Shown in pieces: positions 22,390-29,736 of a DNA stretch of 39,971 nucleotides; position 1 is the stretch's first letter; each line of letters opens with the position of its first letter. Under the pieces are notes generated by a model that was not told where the DNA came from, made no database searches, and saw only the letters and a program-made list of their open reading frames with translations. The stretch is taken from the NCBI GenBank assembly GCA_945865805.1, contig CAMBGJ010000006.1, positions 1 through 39,971 of the forward strand. Reading direction: 5' to 3'. This stretch comes from Bordetella parapertussis. Lineage in GTDB: Bacteria > Pseudomonadota > Gammaproteobacteria > Burkholderiales > SG8-41. The position numbers were made by a program, and so were the translations under genes.

Positions 22390-23091
22390 TTAGCTGCCCA
22401 AGTGCCGACGAAAAAACCCCACAGTCAGTTCCAGCGCGCGATCGGCATCCGCCTGCCGAAACGGCCTGCCGCCATGCCGAGCAAACGCGTGATCGGCTTC
22501 GGGATATTTGTGGATCGTCACCAGCGGGTTCGGTGACAGCCGTCGTTCCAGCAACTCGTTCACCTCCGCCTGCACCCAGCGGTCTTTCATCGCCATATGT
22601 AACATGAACGGGCGGTGCAGGTTTTTCACTTCGCGGATGTTGTGCTCGATGTAGGTACCGTAATACGCCACCGCGCAGTCGATATCGGTGCGGCAGCACA
22701 ACAGATAACACAGCTTGCCGCCCAAACAATAACCGACCGCGCCCGCCTTGCCGTTGCACTCCGGCAGCCCCGCGAGATACTTCACCGTATCTTCCATGTC
22801 GCGTACGCCAAGGTCGTAGTCGAAGTCGTAATACAGATCAAAGGCTTTCTTGCCGTCATCCGGATTGCGATCCGACAACGCCACACCCGGTTCCTGACGC
22901 CAGAATAAATCCGGTACCAGGCATACAAAGCCTGCCTCGGCGAACTCGTGCGCGTGTTTGCGCATGGTGTCGTTCACGCCCCAGATTTCCATGATGGCAA
23001 CGATGCCACCTTTGGGCGGGCCGTCCGGCACCGCAAGGTAGGCACCCATCACGCCGTCGCGTAGCGGGACTCTGATGTTTCGTGTTTGCAT
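22390..23091 (-). CDS. Dienelactone hydrolase family protein
   Basis: This 233-residue alpha/beta-hydrolase belongs to the dienelactone hydrolase family. The nucleophile is cysteine (C122 in AVGYCLGGK), with D170 (MKDRWVQAE) and H201 (EADHAFAR) completing the triad, and E35 (MEIWG) in the position that activates the Cys in classical DLH. The usual role is hydrolysis of dienelactones from chlorocatechol ring cleavage, giving maleylacetate. The start at 23091 (MQTRNIRVPLRDGVMG) is chosen over an in-frame ATG at 23139, which would read toward the intergenic palindrome. A Bug receptor gene lies upstream on the same strand. Confidence 0.9.
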   Translation of the reverse strand: MQTRNIRVPLRDGVMGAYLAVPDGPPKGGIVAIMEIWGVNDTMRKHAHEFAEAGFVCLVPDLFWRQEPGVALSDRNPDDGKKAFDLYYDFDYDLGVRDMEDTVKYLAGLPECNGKAGAVGYCLGGKLCYLLCCRTDIDCAVAYYGTYIEHNIREVKNLHRPFMLHMAMKDRWVQAEVNELLERRLSPNPLVTIHKYPEADHAFARHGGRPFRQADADRALELTVGFFRRHLGS

Positions 23092-23114
23092 GTTTAATAC
23101 CTTCAAAACCACTT

Positions 23115-23191
23115 TTGCCACAGAGGTCACAGAGAACACAGAGAATGCGCTGGCAGGGAGTTCTCTGTGTTCTCTGTGACCTCTGTGGCAA
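23115..23191. repeat. Perfect 31-bp-arm palindrome (CCACAGA family)
   Basis: The left arm 23115-23145 (ttgccacagaggtcacag...) and the right arm 23161-23191 are exact inverse complements. The 15-base centre is unpaired. The inner unit GTCACAGAG/AACACAGAG is a variant of the family repeat. It lies between a Bug receptor gene and the dienelactone hydrolase gene. Confidence 0.92.
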
Positions 23192-23204
23192 ATTGAATTT
23201 GACC

Positions 23205-24173
23205 TTATTGTTGTTTAATCCCCGCCGCTTTCACCACGCGGCCCCACTGCGCGTATTCCTGCTTCAACAAATCGGCGAATGCTTCGGGTGTCGAGCCGAT
23301 GGTTTCCACCGCGAGCGCTGCCATGCGGTCTTTGGTTTCGGGTGCTGCCAGCGCGCGTATCGTATCGCTGCGTAATTTCATCACCAGCGCGCGCGGCAAG
23401 CCTGCCGGCCCCAGCACACCGTACCAGCCCGAGGTATTGAATTGCAAACCGCTCTCAGCCACCGTCGGCAAATCGGGCAGCAAGGCGGAACGTTTGTCGC
23501 CGCCCACCGCCAGCGCGCGCAAGCGGCCCGCTTTCACTTGCGGCAGCGCCGCCGACAAGCCGTTGAACATCATGTTCACTTCGCCCGCGAGCAGCGCAGT
23601 CATGCCCGGCCCCGCGCCTTTGTACGGCACATGCGTAATCTTCACCCCGGCCGCCAGGTTGAACAACTCACCGGCCATGTGGATGCCCACGCCGGTGCCG
23701 CCTGAAGCAAAGTTGAGTTTGCCTGGCTGCGTCTTGGCGTAGTCGACCAGCTCTTTCACTGATTTCACCGGCAGACTCGGATGCACCAGCAGCACATACG
23801 GCGCTGATGCAGCCAGAACAATCGGCGTGAAATCCTTGGTGGTGTCGTACGGCACAACCTTCACCAGATGCGGCACGATCGCCAGCGGGCCGGAAAAGCC
23901 CATCATCAGGGTGTAGCCGTCGGGCGCGGCTTTCGCCACGATCTCCGCGCCGATCAACCCAGCGGCCCCAGCGCGATTATCGACCACGATCTGCTGGCCC
24001 AGCATGTCGGCAAGGCTCACGCTGATGGCGCGCGCGATCACATCCACTGGCCCGCCTGCTGAGGAGGGCGCGATCATGCGGATGGGGCGATTCGGGTAGT
24101 TCGCGGTTTGTGCCGCCGCCAGCGTGGTAACAAAAAGGCTAGCGGCAAAACCGGCGATGCGTGGGAAATTCAT
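23205..24173 (-). CDS. Bug/TctC-type periplasmic solute-binding receptor
   Basis: This 322-residue protein has a signal peptide (MNFPRIAGFAASLFVTTLAAA, cleaved near AQT) and the Bug family fold. Diagnostic segments are NYPNRPIRMIAPSSAGGPVD, VVDNRAGAAGLIGAEIVAKA and PDGYTLMMG, with the aspartate-contacting loop near VHPSLPVKSVKELV. Such receptors bind carboxylates, amino acids or aromatic acids for tripartite tricarboxylate transporters. No TctA/TctB membrane genes are adjacent, a common situation in betaproteobacteria with many orphan Bug proteins. It follows cofC by 16 bases on the minus strand and may be cotranscribed with the F420 genes. Confidence 0.92.
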   Translation of the reverse strand: MNFPRIAGFAASLFVTTLAAAQTANYPNRPIRMIAPSSAGGPVDVIARAISVSLADMLGQQIVVDNRAGAAGLIGAEIVAKAAPDGYTLMMGFSGPLAIVPHLVKVVPYDTTKDFTPIVLAASAPYVLLVHPSLPVKSVKELVDYAKTQPGKLNFASGGTGVGIHMAGELFNLAAGVKITHVPYKGAGPGMTALLAGEVNMMFNGLSAALPQVKAGRLRALAVGGDKRSALLPDLPTVAESGLQFNTSGWYGVLGPAGLPRALVMKLRSDTIRALAAPETKDRMAALAVETIGSTPEAFADLLKQEYAQWGRVVKAAGIKQQ

Positions 24174-24189
24174 TTTAATGGGCCGCCCC

Positions 24190-24867
24190 TTATTTCGTGC
24201 GTGATGAGACGAATCCCGCGCCCGGTGACGCGATGCACGCCGTGCGCGGTAATGCCGCGACAAAATCCTGCGGCGCGTCATCGCTGATGCTCCACTCGGC
24301 AAAGTCTTCCGCAGTATCCAAATCAAACGCCAGCGCCGGATGGGCACAGGGAAAGGTGCGTACGCCGCACGCTGCGCCCAGAGCGAAGTGGCGCTCCATA
24401 CTATCTTTGCCGAAGGCGAACTCGGGCACGTCGGCATCCACCAGCAAAGCGTTGGTGCCTTTGTGATGCCGATCGGGCGCGATGACCCATTCAGTGCCAA
24501 TCGCCGCAGTTGATTGCATGAACGACAACGCCTCCCCATCCAAACGCGGCAAATCGCACGGCAGAATCAGCACGCGTTCCGCACCCAGCGTGGCGGCGTG
24601 TGCCGCCGCTTGCGCCAACGCGGCATTCAAGCCCGTGGTGTCGGCCTGCTCCGGCAACGCAACGGTACCCGCCTTACGTGCGAGCGCTAACGTGACTTCG
24701 CACGGGCTCACCACCACGCAGCGTTGTGCGTCACCCAGCCACGCGGTCACCACGCCCAGCGTGCGAGTGAACAGCCAGCGATTGAGTTTGCTCCGCCCGA
24801 CATCGGTGAGCACCGAGGACAAGCGCGACTTGCCGGCGTTCACGCCGCGATGCGGCACGATCACCAT
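24190..24867 (-). CDS. cofC: CofC: phosphoenolpyruvate/2-phospholactate/3-phosphoglycerate guanylyltransferase
   Basis: This ~225-residue nucleotidyltransferase activates the three-carbon acid that links the deazaflavin to the glutamate tail of F420. MVIVPHRGVNAGKSRL at the N-terminus is the CofC nucleotide-binding start, RVLILPCDLPRL (mid-protein) is the metal-binding Asp strand, and RHHKGTNALLV and FAFGKDSMERHFALG close the active site. The natural substrate differs between lineages and cannot be read here. ATG 24867 places the motif at the N-terminus as in homologues; ATG 24888 (MFNNKYLMVIV) would overlap cofD by 8 bases and is also plausible. cofD lies immediately upstream. Confidence 0.88.
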   Translation of the reverse strand: MVIVPHRGVNAGKSRLSSVLTDVGRSKLNRWLFTRTLGVVTAWLGDAQRCVVVSPCEVTLALARKAGTVALPEQADTTGLNAALAQAAAHAATLGAERVLILPCDLPRLDGEALSFMQSTAAIGTEWVIAPDRHHKGTNALLVDADVPEFAFGKDSMERHFALGAACGVRTFPCAHPALAFDLDTAEDFAEWSISDDAPQDFVAALPRTACIASPGAGFVSSRTK

Positions 24868-24898
24868 TAAGTATTTGTTGTTAAACATTATTTTGTTT
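24868..24898 (+). repeat. IHF-site-like AT-rich motif (copy G, imperfect)
   Basis: TAAGTATTTGTTG followed by ttaaacattattttg fits TAA-N4-TTG but ends in G where the others have W. It covers the cofD/cofC junction and so is partly coding. Confidence 0.35.
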
Positions 24899-25831
24899 AA
24901 GCCCGCGAGCGAACGCAAGCACCCGGCGTGCCAGCGCGGTACTTTTGCGGCGATTGCTCATCAGCGTGTCGGTCGTCGTCACGGATTTATCCATGCGCGC
25001 TATGGTAGCGGCCAGGGCTGCGTCGTGTTGATCGATCACCCACCCATCCACTGTGTTGCCGTAATGCCGCGCCACGGCCGCCGCCGAAGGCGCGAAGCCC
25101 AGCTCGCGCATGATCTTCGCCGCCGGACCTTTGACCGTAGCACCGCCGATGATCGGCGAAACGGCGATCACGGGAAACGAACGTCCTTTCAACCACGGGC
25201 CGATGCCCGGCACGCTCATGATCGGCGCAATGCTGACAAAAGGGTTCGAAGGGCATAACACCACCGTTTCCACCCGGCGCGAGCGCATCAGCGTTTGCAA
25301 TGCCGGTGGCACACGCGCCGAGCGCGCGCCAGCGAAGCGAAACCCCGTGACGCGCGGCGCGCAACGCTGTCGCACGAAATAATCCTGAAAGGCGAGTTCA
25401 CCCGTCGCCGTCTTTACCCGTGTGCGCACCGGCGTGTCGCTCATCGGTACGATCGCGTGGCGGATGCCGAAACGCCGCGCCAGATCGCGCGTGACTTGCG
25501 ACAGCGGCTCGCCACGCGCCAGCGCCTCGCGCCGCAGCACGTGTACCGCCAGATCACGGTCGCCCAACTGAAACCAGTCGGGCCCGCCCAGACGCTGCAT
25601 TTCCTGCATGAAACGCCAGCCTTCGCCCGCGCGTCCCCAGCCGGTTTTGGTGTTGTTGGCGTGCGCCAGCGTGTACATCACCGTATCGAGATCAGGGCAA
25701 ATGGTGAAGCCCAGGTGCTCGAAATCATCCCCCGTGTTCACGACGATTGTAAGCTCACCGGGCGGCAACACAGCAGCCAGCCCCACCGCGAGTTTTGCGC
25801 CACCGACACCGCCCGCGAGCGCAACGATCAT
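24881..25831 (-). CDS. cofD: CofD: 2-phospho-L-lactate transferase (F420-0 synthesis)
   Basis: This 316-residue protein transfers the phospho-acid moiety from the GDP-activated CofC product to FO, making F420-0 or its dehydro form. MIVALAGGVGGAKLAVGL and NTGDD (residues 32-36) are the CofD signature, the Asp pair binding the metal. DLDTVMYTL, the WFQLGDRDLAVHVLR region and VVLCPSNPFVSIAPI are further conserved FO/GDP-site segments. Its ATG overlaps the cofE stop in an ATGA arrangement, so the two are translationally coupled. It is about the usual length. The order cofE-cofD-cofC on one strand supports a dedicated F420 operon. Confidence 0.95.
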   Translation of the reverse strand: MIVALAGGVGGAKLAVGLAAVLPPGELTIVVNTGDDFEHLGFTICPDLDTVMYTLAHANNTKTGWGRAGEGWRFMQEMQRLGGPDWFQLGDRDLAVHVLRREALARGEPLSQVTRDLARRFGIRHAIVPMSDTPVRTRVKTATGELAFQDYFVRQRCAPRVTGFRFAGARSARVPPALQTLMRSRRVETVVLCPSNPFVSIAPIMSVPGIGPWLKGRSFPVIAVSPIIGGATVKGPAAKIMRELGFAPSAAAVARHYGNTVDGWVIDQHDAALAATIARMDKSVTTTDTLMSNRRKSTALARRVLAFARGLKQNNV

Positions 25832-26589
25832 CGGAACAAATCCTCTGCTGCGGGGCGCAGCAGTTCCTGCACCGAGCTGGCACGCAAGGCATAGGGAAAG
25901 CCGCGCGCGAGCACCACCGGTGTGCCTTCATCTGCCTGTCCCATCACCAGCGAAGCGGCGGCGGCGAGTTCATCGGCAGCGGCCACCTGCGTGACCTTCA
26001 GCACGCGGCCCTCACGATCGGTGTTGCCGCGCATATCCACCAGCGCTGGCAAACCTGCGACGCCGATAGCCGTGCCGGTAACGCCATGACGCCAGGCGCG
26101 GCCGAAGCTGTCGATAATCAGCACGCCGATGTCAACGCCGGTTTGTTGGCGGAAGTCGGTTTGCAGCCTGCGCGCGGACGCATCCGGGTCTTCAGGCAAC
26201 AGCAGCACCGCATCCTCCGCACCCGGCACGTTCGATTGATCGATACCTGCGTTGGCCATGATGAAGCCGAGTTTATGCTCGGCGATGATGATGCCGGGCT
26301 TTACGCGCAGAATATTTTTCGATTCGCGCAAAATGACTTCGACGAAGCGCGGGTCTTTGTTGGCCTCGCGGGCGATTTCCTGTGCGCGATTCGATGGCGT
26401 GACGCGGGCGAGTTGCACAAGCCGACCTTCGGCCTTGGAGACGATTTTTTGCGCTAGAACGAGAATGTCGCCGACCAGCAGGGACAAACCAGCTTGCCGT
26501 GTCGCCGCCAGCACCAAATCACAGAGGTTGGCGCCGCTACGGATTTCAGCAATGCCAGGCAGCGCGGTGAGATGAAGTGCTCGCGGCAT
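25828..26589 (-). CDS. cofE: CofE: coenzyme F420-0:L-glutamate ligase
   Basis: This 253-residue GTP-dependent ligase adds gamma-linked glutamates to F420-0. VLAQKIVSKAEGR (about 43-56), ANAGIDQSNVPG and DSFGRAWRHGVTGTAIG are the CofE signatures that line the metal and GTP sites. In actinobacteria (FbiB) this domain is fused to a nitroreductase-like domain that reduces dehydro-F420; here it is CofE alone, as in archaea and known proteobacterial F420 producers. The start at 26589 (MPRALHLTALPGI) matches family N-termini; an in-frame start further upstream would enter npdG. It follows npdG by 16 bases and overlaps cofD by 4. Confidence 0.94.
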   Translation of the reverse strand: MPRALHLTALPGIAEIRSGANLCDLVLAATRQAGLSLLVGDILVLAQKIVSKAEGRLVQLARVTPSNRAQEIAREANKDPRFVEVILRESKNILRVKPGIIIAEHKLGFIMANAGIDQSNVPGAEDAVLLLPEDPDASARRLQTDFRQQTGVDIGVLIIDSFGRAWRHGVTGTAIGVAGLPALVDMRGNTDREGRVLKVTQVAAADELAAAASLVMGQADEGTPVVLARGFPYALRASSVQELLRPAAEDLFR

Positions 26590-26605
26590 ACGCGTAGAAC
26601 AAACG

Positions 26606-27262
26606 TTACTTCGCCGGGACGCCGGTAATCCGTATGCCCGACCCCGCCACTTTGTAACGCTTGTTGATCGCAATCAACACCGATGTCAACGCCTCGGCGG
26701 CAATCGAGTTCGCCAGCACGCCCGCGTGCCACGCGTTAAGGCCCGCGTCGTGCGCGAGGCCGACAACCACTTCGCGCGCATCGGCATCATCGCCGCACAC
26801 CAGCACATCGCAATCAACCGTGTGGCCGGGTTCTTTCAAATGCGTGGCGGAAACATTCTGAAACGCCGACACCACCTTGACCTGCGGCCCCAGCTTGCGT
26901 TGCAGCGCGACGACGGCGGATTCGCCATTGGGCAACTGCACGCGATCGACCTTGGGCGGTGCCAGCGGCACGGTGACATCGACAAAAATTTTTCCGGCGA
27001 GTTTGGCGGCAACACTTTCAGCCGTGGCCATTTGTGCCGCAAACGGTACGGTGAGCACGATCACGTCGGCGTCCGCGGCGGTGTCATTGCCGCTACCGCG
27101 CACGGTGGCTTTGCCACAGAGCAGTTGATTGAGTTCCGCCGCGCCCGCCGCCGCTTTGGCCGCGTCGCGCGAGCCGATGGTGACGTTGTGGCCGGCCAGC
27201 GCCCAACGGTACGCGAGTCCGCTGCCTTCCTTGCCGGTGCCGCCGAGTATGCCGATGTTCAT
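26606..27262 (-). CDS. npdG: NADPH:F420 oxidoreductase (Fno/NpdG-like)
   Basis: This 218-residue protein has an N-terminal NADP-binding Rossmann motif, MNIGILGGTGKEGSGLAYRW, followed by TIGSRD, in which S and R at the end of strand 2 favour NADPH. Later segments (VTVPLAPPKV, SAFQNVSA, VCGDDADAREVV) match the F420-dependent NADP reductase family. It moves hydride between NADPH and F420, so it supplies F420H2 to the user enzymes. Its place between fbiC and cofE, with gaps of 12 and 16 bases, makes the role clear. Some homologues have other substrates, but the context argues against that here. Confidence 0.93.
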   Translation of the reverse strand: MNIGILGGTGKEGSGLAYRWALAGHNVTIGSRDAAKAAAGAAELNQLLCGKATVRGSGNDTAADADVIVLTVPFAAQMATAESVAAKLAGKIFVDVTVPLAPPKVDRVQLPNGESAVVALQRKLGPQVKVVSAFQNVSATHLKEPGHTVDCDVLVCGDDADAREVVVGLAHDAGLNAWHAGVLANSIAAEALTSVLIAINKRYKVAGSGIRITGVPAK

Positions 27263-27274
27263 GACGTTGGGTCG

Positions 27275-29650
27275 CTAAGTTGTGGCGCGAGGTTCATGAT
27301 AATTGGCGGGCAAGCCCAGGAGCGGCGCCGCCGTGCGCGCCACGGCGTGCCGTTCGGCGGCTGCCTCGCCATACAGCGTGGTGCGTTGCTGCGGTACGCG
27401 ACCCGCCGCGCGGATCATCGCTTCCATGCGCTCAGGCAGCATCTCCTGCCCGTGCTGCGTGCCCGCCGCCCGCGAAATGCTTTCGTTCATCAACGTGCCG
27501 CCGAGATCGTTGACACCTGCGGCGAGACAGGCGCGCACGCCATCCTCGCCCATTTTCACCCACGATGCCTGAATGTTCTGGATCACCGGGTGCAGCACCA
27601 GCCGCGCCACTGCGTGCATCAGTATCGCTTCGCGTGAGGTCGGGCCGCGGCGCGCCTGCCCTCTCTGATACACCGGCGCGCCCATGTGCACGAACGGCAG
27701 CGGAATGAATTCGGTGAAGCCGCCGGTTTTCTCCTGCAACGCGCGGATGCGCAGCAGATGCCGCGCCCAGTACAGCGGCTGCTCGACATGGCCGAACATG
27801 ATGGTGGCGGTGGAACGCAGCCCGAGTTCGTGCGCGGTTTGCATCACGCTGAGCCACTCGTCTGTGTTCACCTTGTCGGGGCAGATCACCTGCCGCACGT
27901 CGTCATCGAGAATTTCAGCGGCGGTGCCGGGCAGGCTATTGAGCCCCGCATCGATCAACCGCGGCAGAAACTCGCGCACCGACAAGCCCAACGTTTGCGC
28001 GCCGTGGGTGACTTCCAGCGGCGTGAACGCATGTACGTGGATGCCGGGTGCGGCGCGTTTCACCGCACGCAGGACATTGAGATAGGTGTTGCCGGTGTAC
28101 GACGGGTGAATGCCGCCCTGCATGCACACTTCAGTCGCGCCGCGTGACCACGCTTCGGCGACACGTCGTTCGATTTCGTCCAGCTCAAGATCGTACGGCT
28201 CGCCGCGCAGCGACTTGCTGTGCGTGCCTTTTGAAAACGCGCAGAAGGTGCAGCGATACGAACAGATGTTGGTGTAGTTGATGTTGCGGTTGACCACGTA
28301 GCGCACGGTGTCGCCGACGGTGCTCGCGCGCAGTTCGTCGGCGGCGGCGCACAGGTCGTGGAATTCGGCGTCACGGGCGGCGAACAGGCGGGTGATGCCT
28401 TCTTCGGACCATATGTTTTTGTGGGCCTTGGCAGTCTCTATGCTGCGCGAAACTTCGCCTCCCTCATCCCCGGCCCCTCGCCCTCCGGGAGAGGGGTTGG
28501 GGTGAGGGACGGTTTTTGTGACGTAACTAATTGTTTTTATGGATTTTATTTGACCGCTGGGCTGCGCACTCAGCGGCAACGTCAAGCCCGGCGACCAAGC
28601 ATCATCGCGCGCGTAACCTTCAGAATCGCTGGCGCGAATGATCGCAGTAGCAATCGCTTTATCGTGCCACGCTGCAGCATCGTGAACATACGCCGGATAC
28701 GACGGCAGCCGCGCCACCAGCACGCGCCCGCGCGAAGCCGAAATCTCGCGCAACTTTTCAATTGCCGGCCACGGTGCTTCCGGGTTCACATGATCGGGCG
28801 TCACCGGTGACACGCCGCCCCAGTCGTTGATGCCGGCGTCGATCAGGTCACCACAGTTTTCAAAACTCAAATTCGGCGGGGCCTGAATATTCATGTCTGC
28901 GCCGAGGATCGAACGCGCAGTGGCGATGGTCCACAGCAATTCTTCATGCGGCGCGTGCGGGGCATCGGCCATGCGCGTGTCGGGCTTGGCGCGGAAGTTC
29001 TGAATGATGATTTCCTGAATGTGGCCGTATTGCTGGTGCAGATCGCGGATCGCGTTGAGCGCATCGACGCGCTCGTCTCGTGTTTCGCCGATGCCGATGA
29101 GAATGCCGGTGGTGAACGGTATCTTCAGTTCGCCCGCCAGCCGCAAGACCTCAAGCCGCGCCGCCGGGTGTTTATCCGGCGAACCAAAATGCGGCCCGCC
29201 TTTTTCGCACAGCCGCTCCGATGTACTTTCCAGCATCAGGCCCATCGACGCGCTGACTTCACGTAAGCGCACCATCTCCTCGCGCGTCATCACGCCGGGG
29301 TTTACGTGCGGCAACAATGAGGTTTGTTTTAACACCCGCTGGCACATGGCGTGCAGGTAATCGATGGTGGTGGCGTAGCCCAGCGCCGCGAGTTCCTCGC
29401 GCGCGGCCTTGTAGCGCAGCTCCGGCTTGTCGCCGAGGGTGAACAGCGCCTCGGTGCAGCCCGCCGCTTCTCCCGCCTTGGCGATGGCCAGTACTTCGTC
29501 CGCCGTGAGATAGGCGCGTTTACCTTGCTGCGGCGCCTGCGCGAACGTGCAATAGCTGCAGATGTCGCGGCACAGCTGCGTCAGCGGGATGAAGACTTTG
29601 CGGGAGTAGGATATAACTTGCATGTTTGGCACATTTGAAACTAAATTCAT
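27275..29650 (-). CDS. fbiC: Bifunctional FO synthase, CofG-CofH fusion (FbiC)
   Basis: This 791-residue protein makes the 7,8-didemethyl-8-hydroxy-5-deazariboflavin chromophore (FO) from 5-amino-6-ribitylaminouracil and tyrosine. It has two radical-SAM halves. The CofG half (about 1-360) has CRDICSYC (C27, C31, C34), and the CofH half (about 420-785) has CSYRCTFC (C463, C467, C470). CofH features include CMQGGIHPSYTG and IPLPFVHMGAP. The linker (about 362-410) contains VPHPNPSPGGRGAGDEGGE (381-399), which is the translation of a REP-like palindrome. Length and domain order match actinobacterial FbiC. ATG 29650 is used; ATG 29623 (MQVISYSRKVF) is possible. A palindrome ends 4 bases upstream of the start. 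Confidence 0.95.
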   Translation of the reverse strand: MNLVSNVPNMQVISYSRKVFIPLTQLCRDICSYCTFAQAPQQGKRAYLTADEVLAIAKAGEAAGCTEALFTLGDKPELRYKAAREELAALGYATTIDYLHAMCQRVLKQTSLLPHVNPGVMTREEMVRLREVSASMGLMLESTSERLCEKGGPHFGSPDKHPAARLEVLRLAGELKIPFTTGILIGIGETRDERVDALNAIRDLHQQYGHIQEIIIQNFRAKPDTRMADAPHAPHEELLWTIATARSILGADMNIQAPPNLSFENCGDLIDAGINDWGGVSPVTPDHVNPEAPWPAIEKLREISASRGRVLVARLPSYPAYVHDAAAWHDKAIATAIIRASDSEGYARDDAWSPGLTLPLSAQPSGQIKSIKTISYVTKTVPHPNPSPGGRGAGDEGGEVSRSIETAKAHKNIWSEEGITRLFAARDAEFHDLCAAADELRASTVGDTVRYVVNRNINYTNICSYRCTFCAFSKGTHSKSLRGEPYDLELDEIERRVAEAWSRGATEVCMQGGIHPSYTGNTYLNVLRAVKRAAPGIHVHAFTPLEVTHGAQTLGLSVREFLPRLIDAGLNSLPGTAAEILDDDVRQVICPDKVNTDEWLSVMQTAHELGLRSTATIMFGHVEQPLYWARHLLRIRALQEKTGGFTEFIPLPFVHMGAPVYQRGQARRGPTSREAILMHAVARLVLHPVIQNIQASWVKMGEDGVRACLAAGVNDLGGTLMNESISRAAGTQHGQEMLPERMEAMIRAAGRVPQQRTTLYGEAAAERHAVARTAAPLLGLPANYHEPRATT
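28461..28509. repeat. REP-like palindrome inside the fbiC linker
   Basis: CCCTCATCCCCGGCCCCTC faces GAGGGGTTGGGGTGAGGG around a small GCCCTCCGG centre. The unit is almost the same as the right half of the intergenic element at 30793-30835. It is translated in frame as PHPNPSPGGRGAGDEGG, within the CofG-CofH linker, without breaking the frame. Confidence 0.88.
28524..28553 (+). repeat. IHF-site-like AT-rich motif (copy D) in the fbiC linker
   Basis: TAACTAATTGTTTTTATGG is followed by attttatttg. It matches TAA-N4-TTG-WTW and is 14 bases from the REP-like palindrome. It is translated within the linker (IKSIKTISYV), although elsewhere this motif is mostly intergenic. Confidence 0.5.
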
Positions 29651-29654
29651 TTAG

Positions 29655-29725
29655 CCACAGATTTCACAGATGAACACAGATTCACGGCGCCACACTAACT
29701 CTGTGTTCATCTGTGAAATCTGTGG
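29655..29725. repeat. Perfect 25-bp-arm palindrome (CCACAGA family)
   Basis: The left arm 29655-29679 (ccacagatttcacagatg...) and the right arm 29701-29725 are exact inverse complements. The element occupies nearly all the 86 bases between the second Bug receptor gene and fbiC, ending 4 bases from the fbiC ATG. Any fbiC ribosome-binding site must lie in or beside it. Confidence 0.92.
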
Positions 29726-29736
29726 TAAAGATGTTC

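Noticed and set aside
23092-23139. A longer N-terminus for the dienelactone hydrolase.
   Set aside because: The extra 16 residues run toward the intergenic palindrome and are not family-like; ATG 23091 begins the conserved domain.
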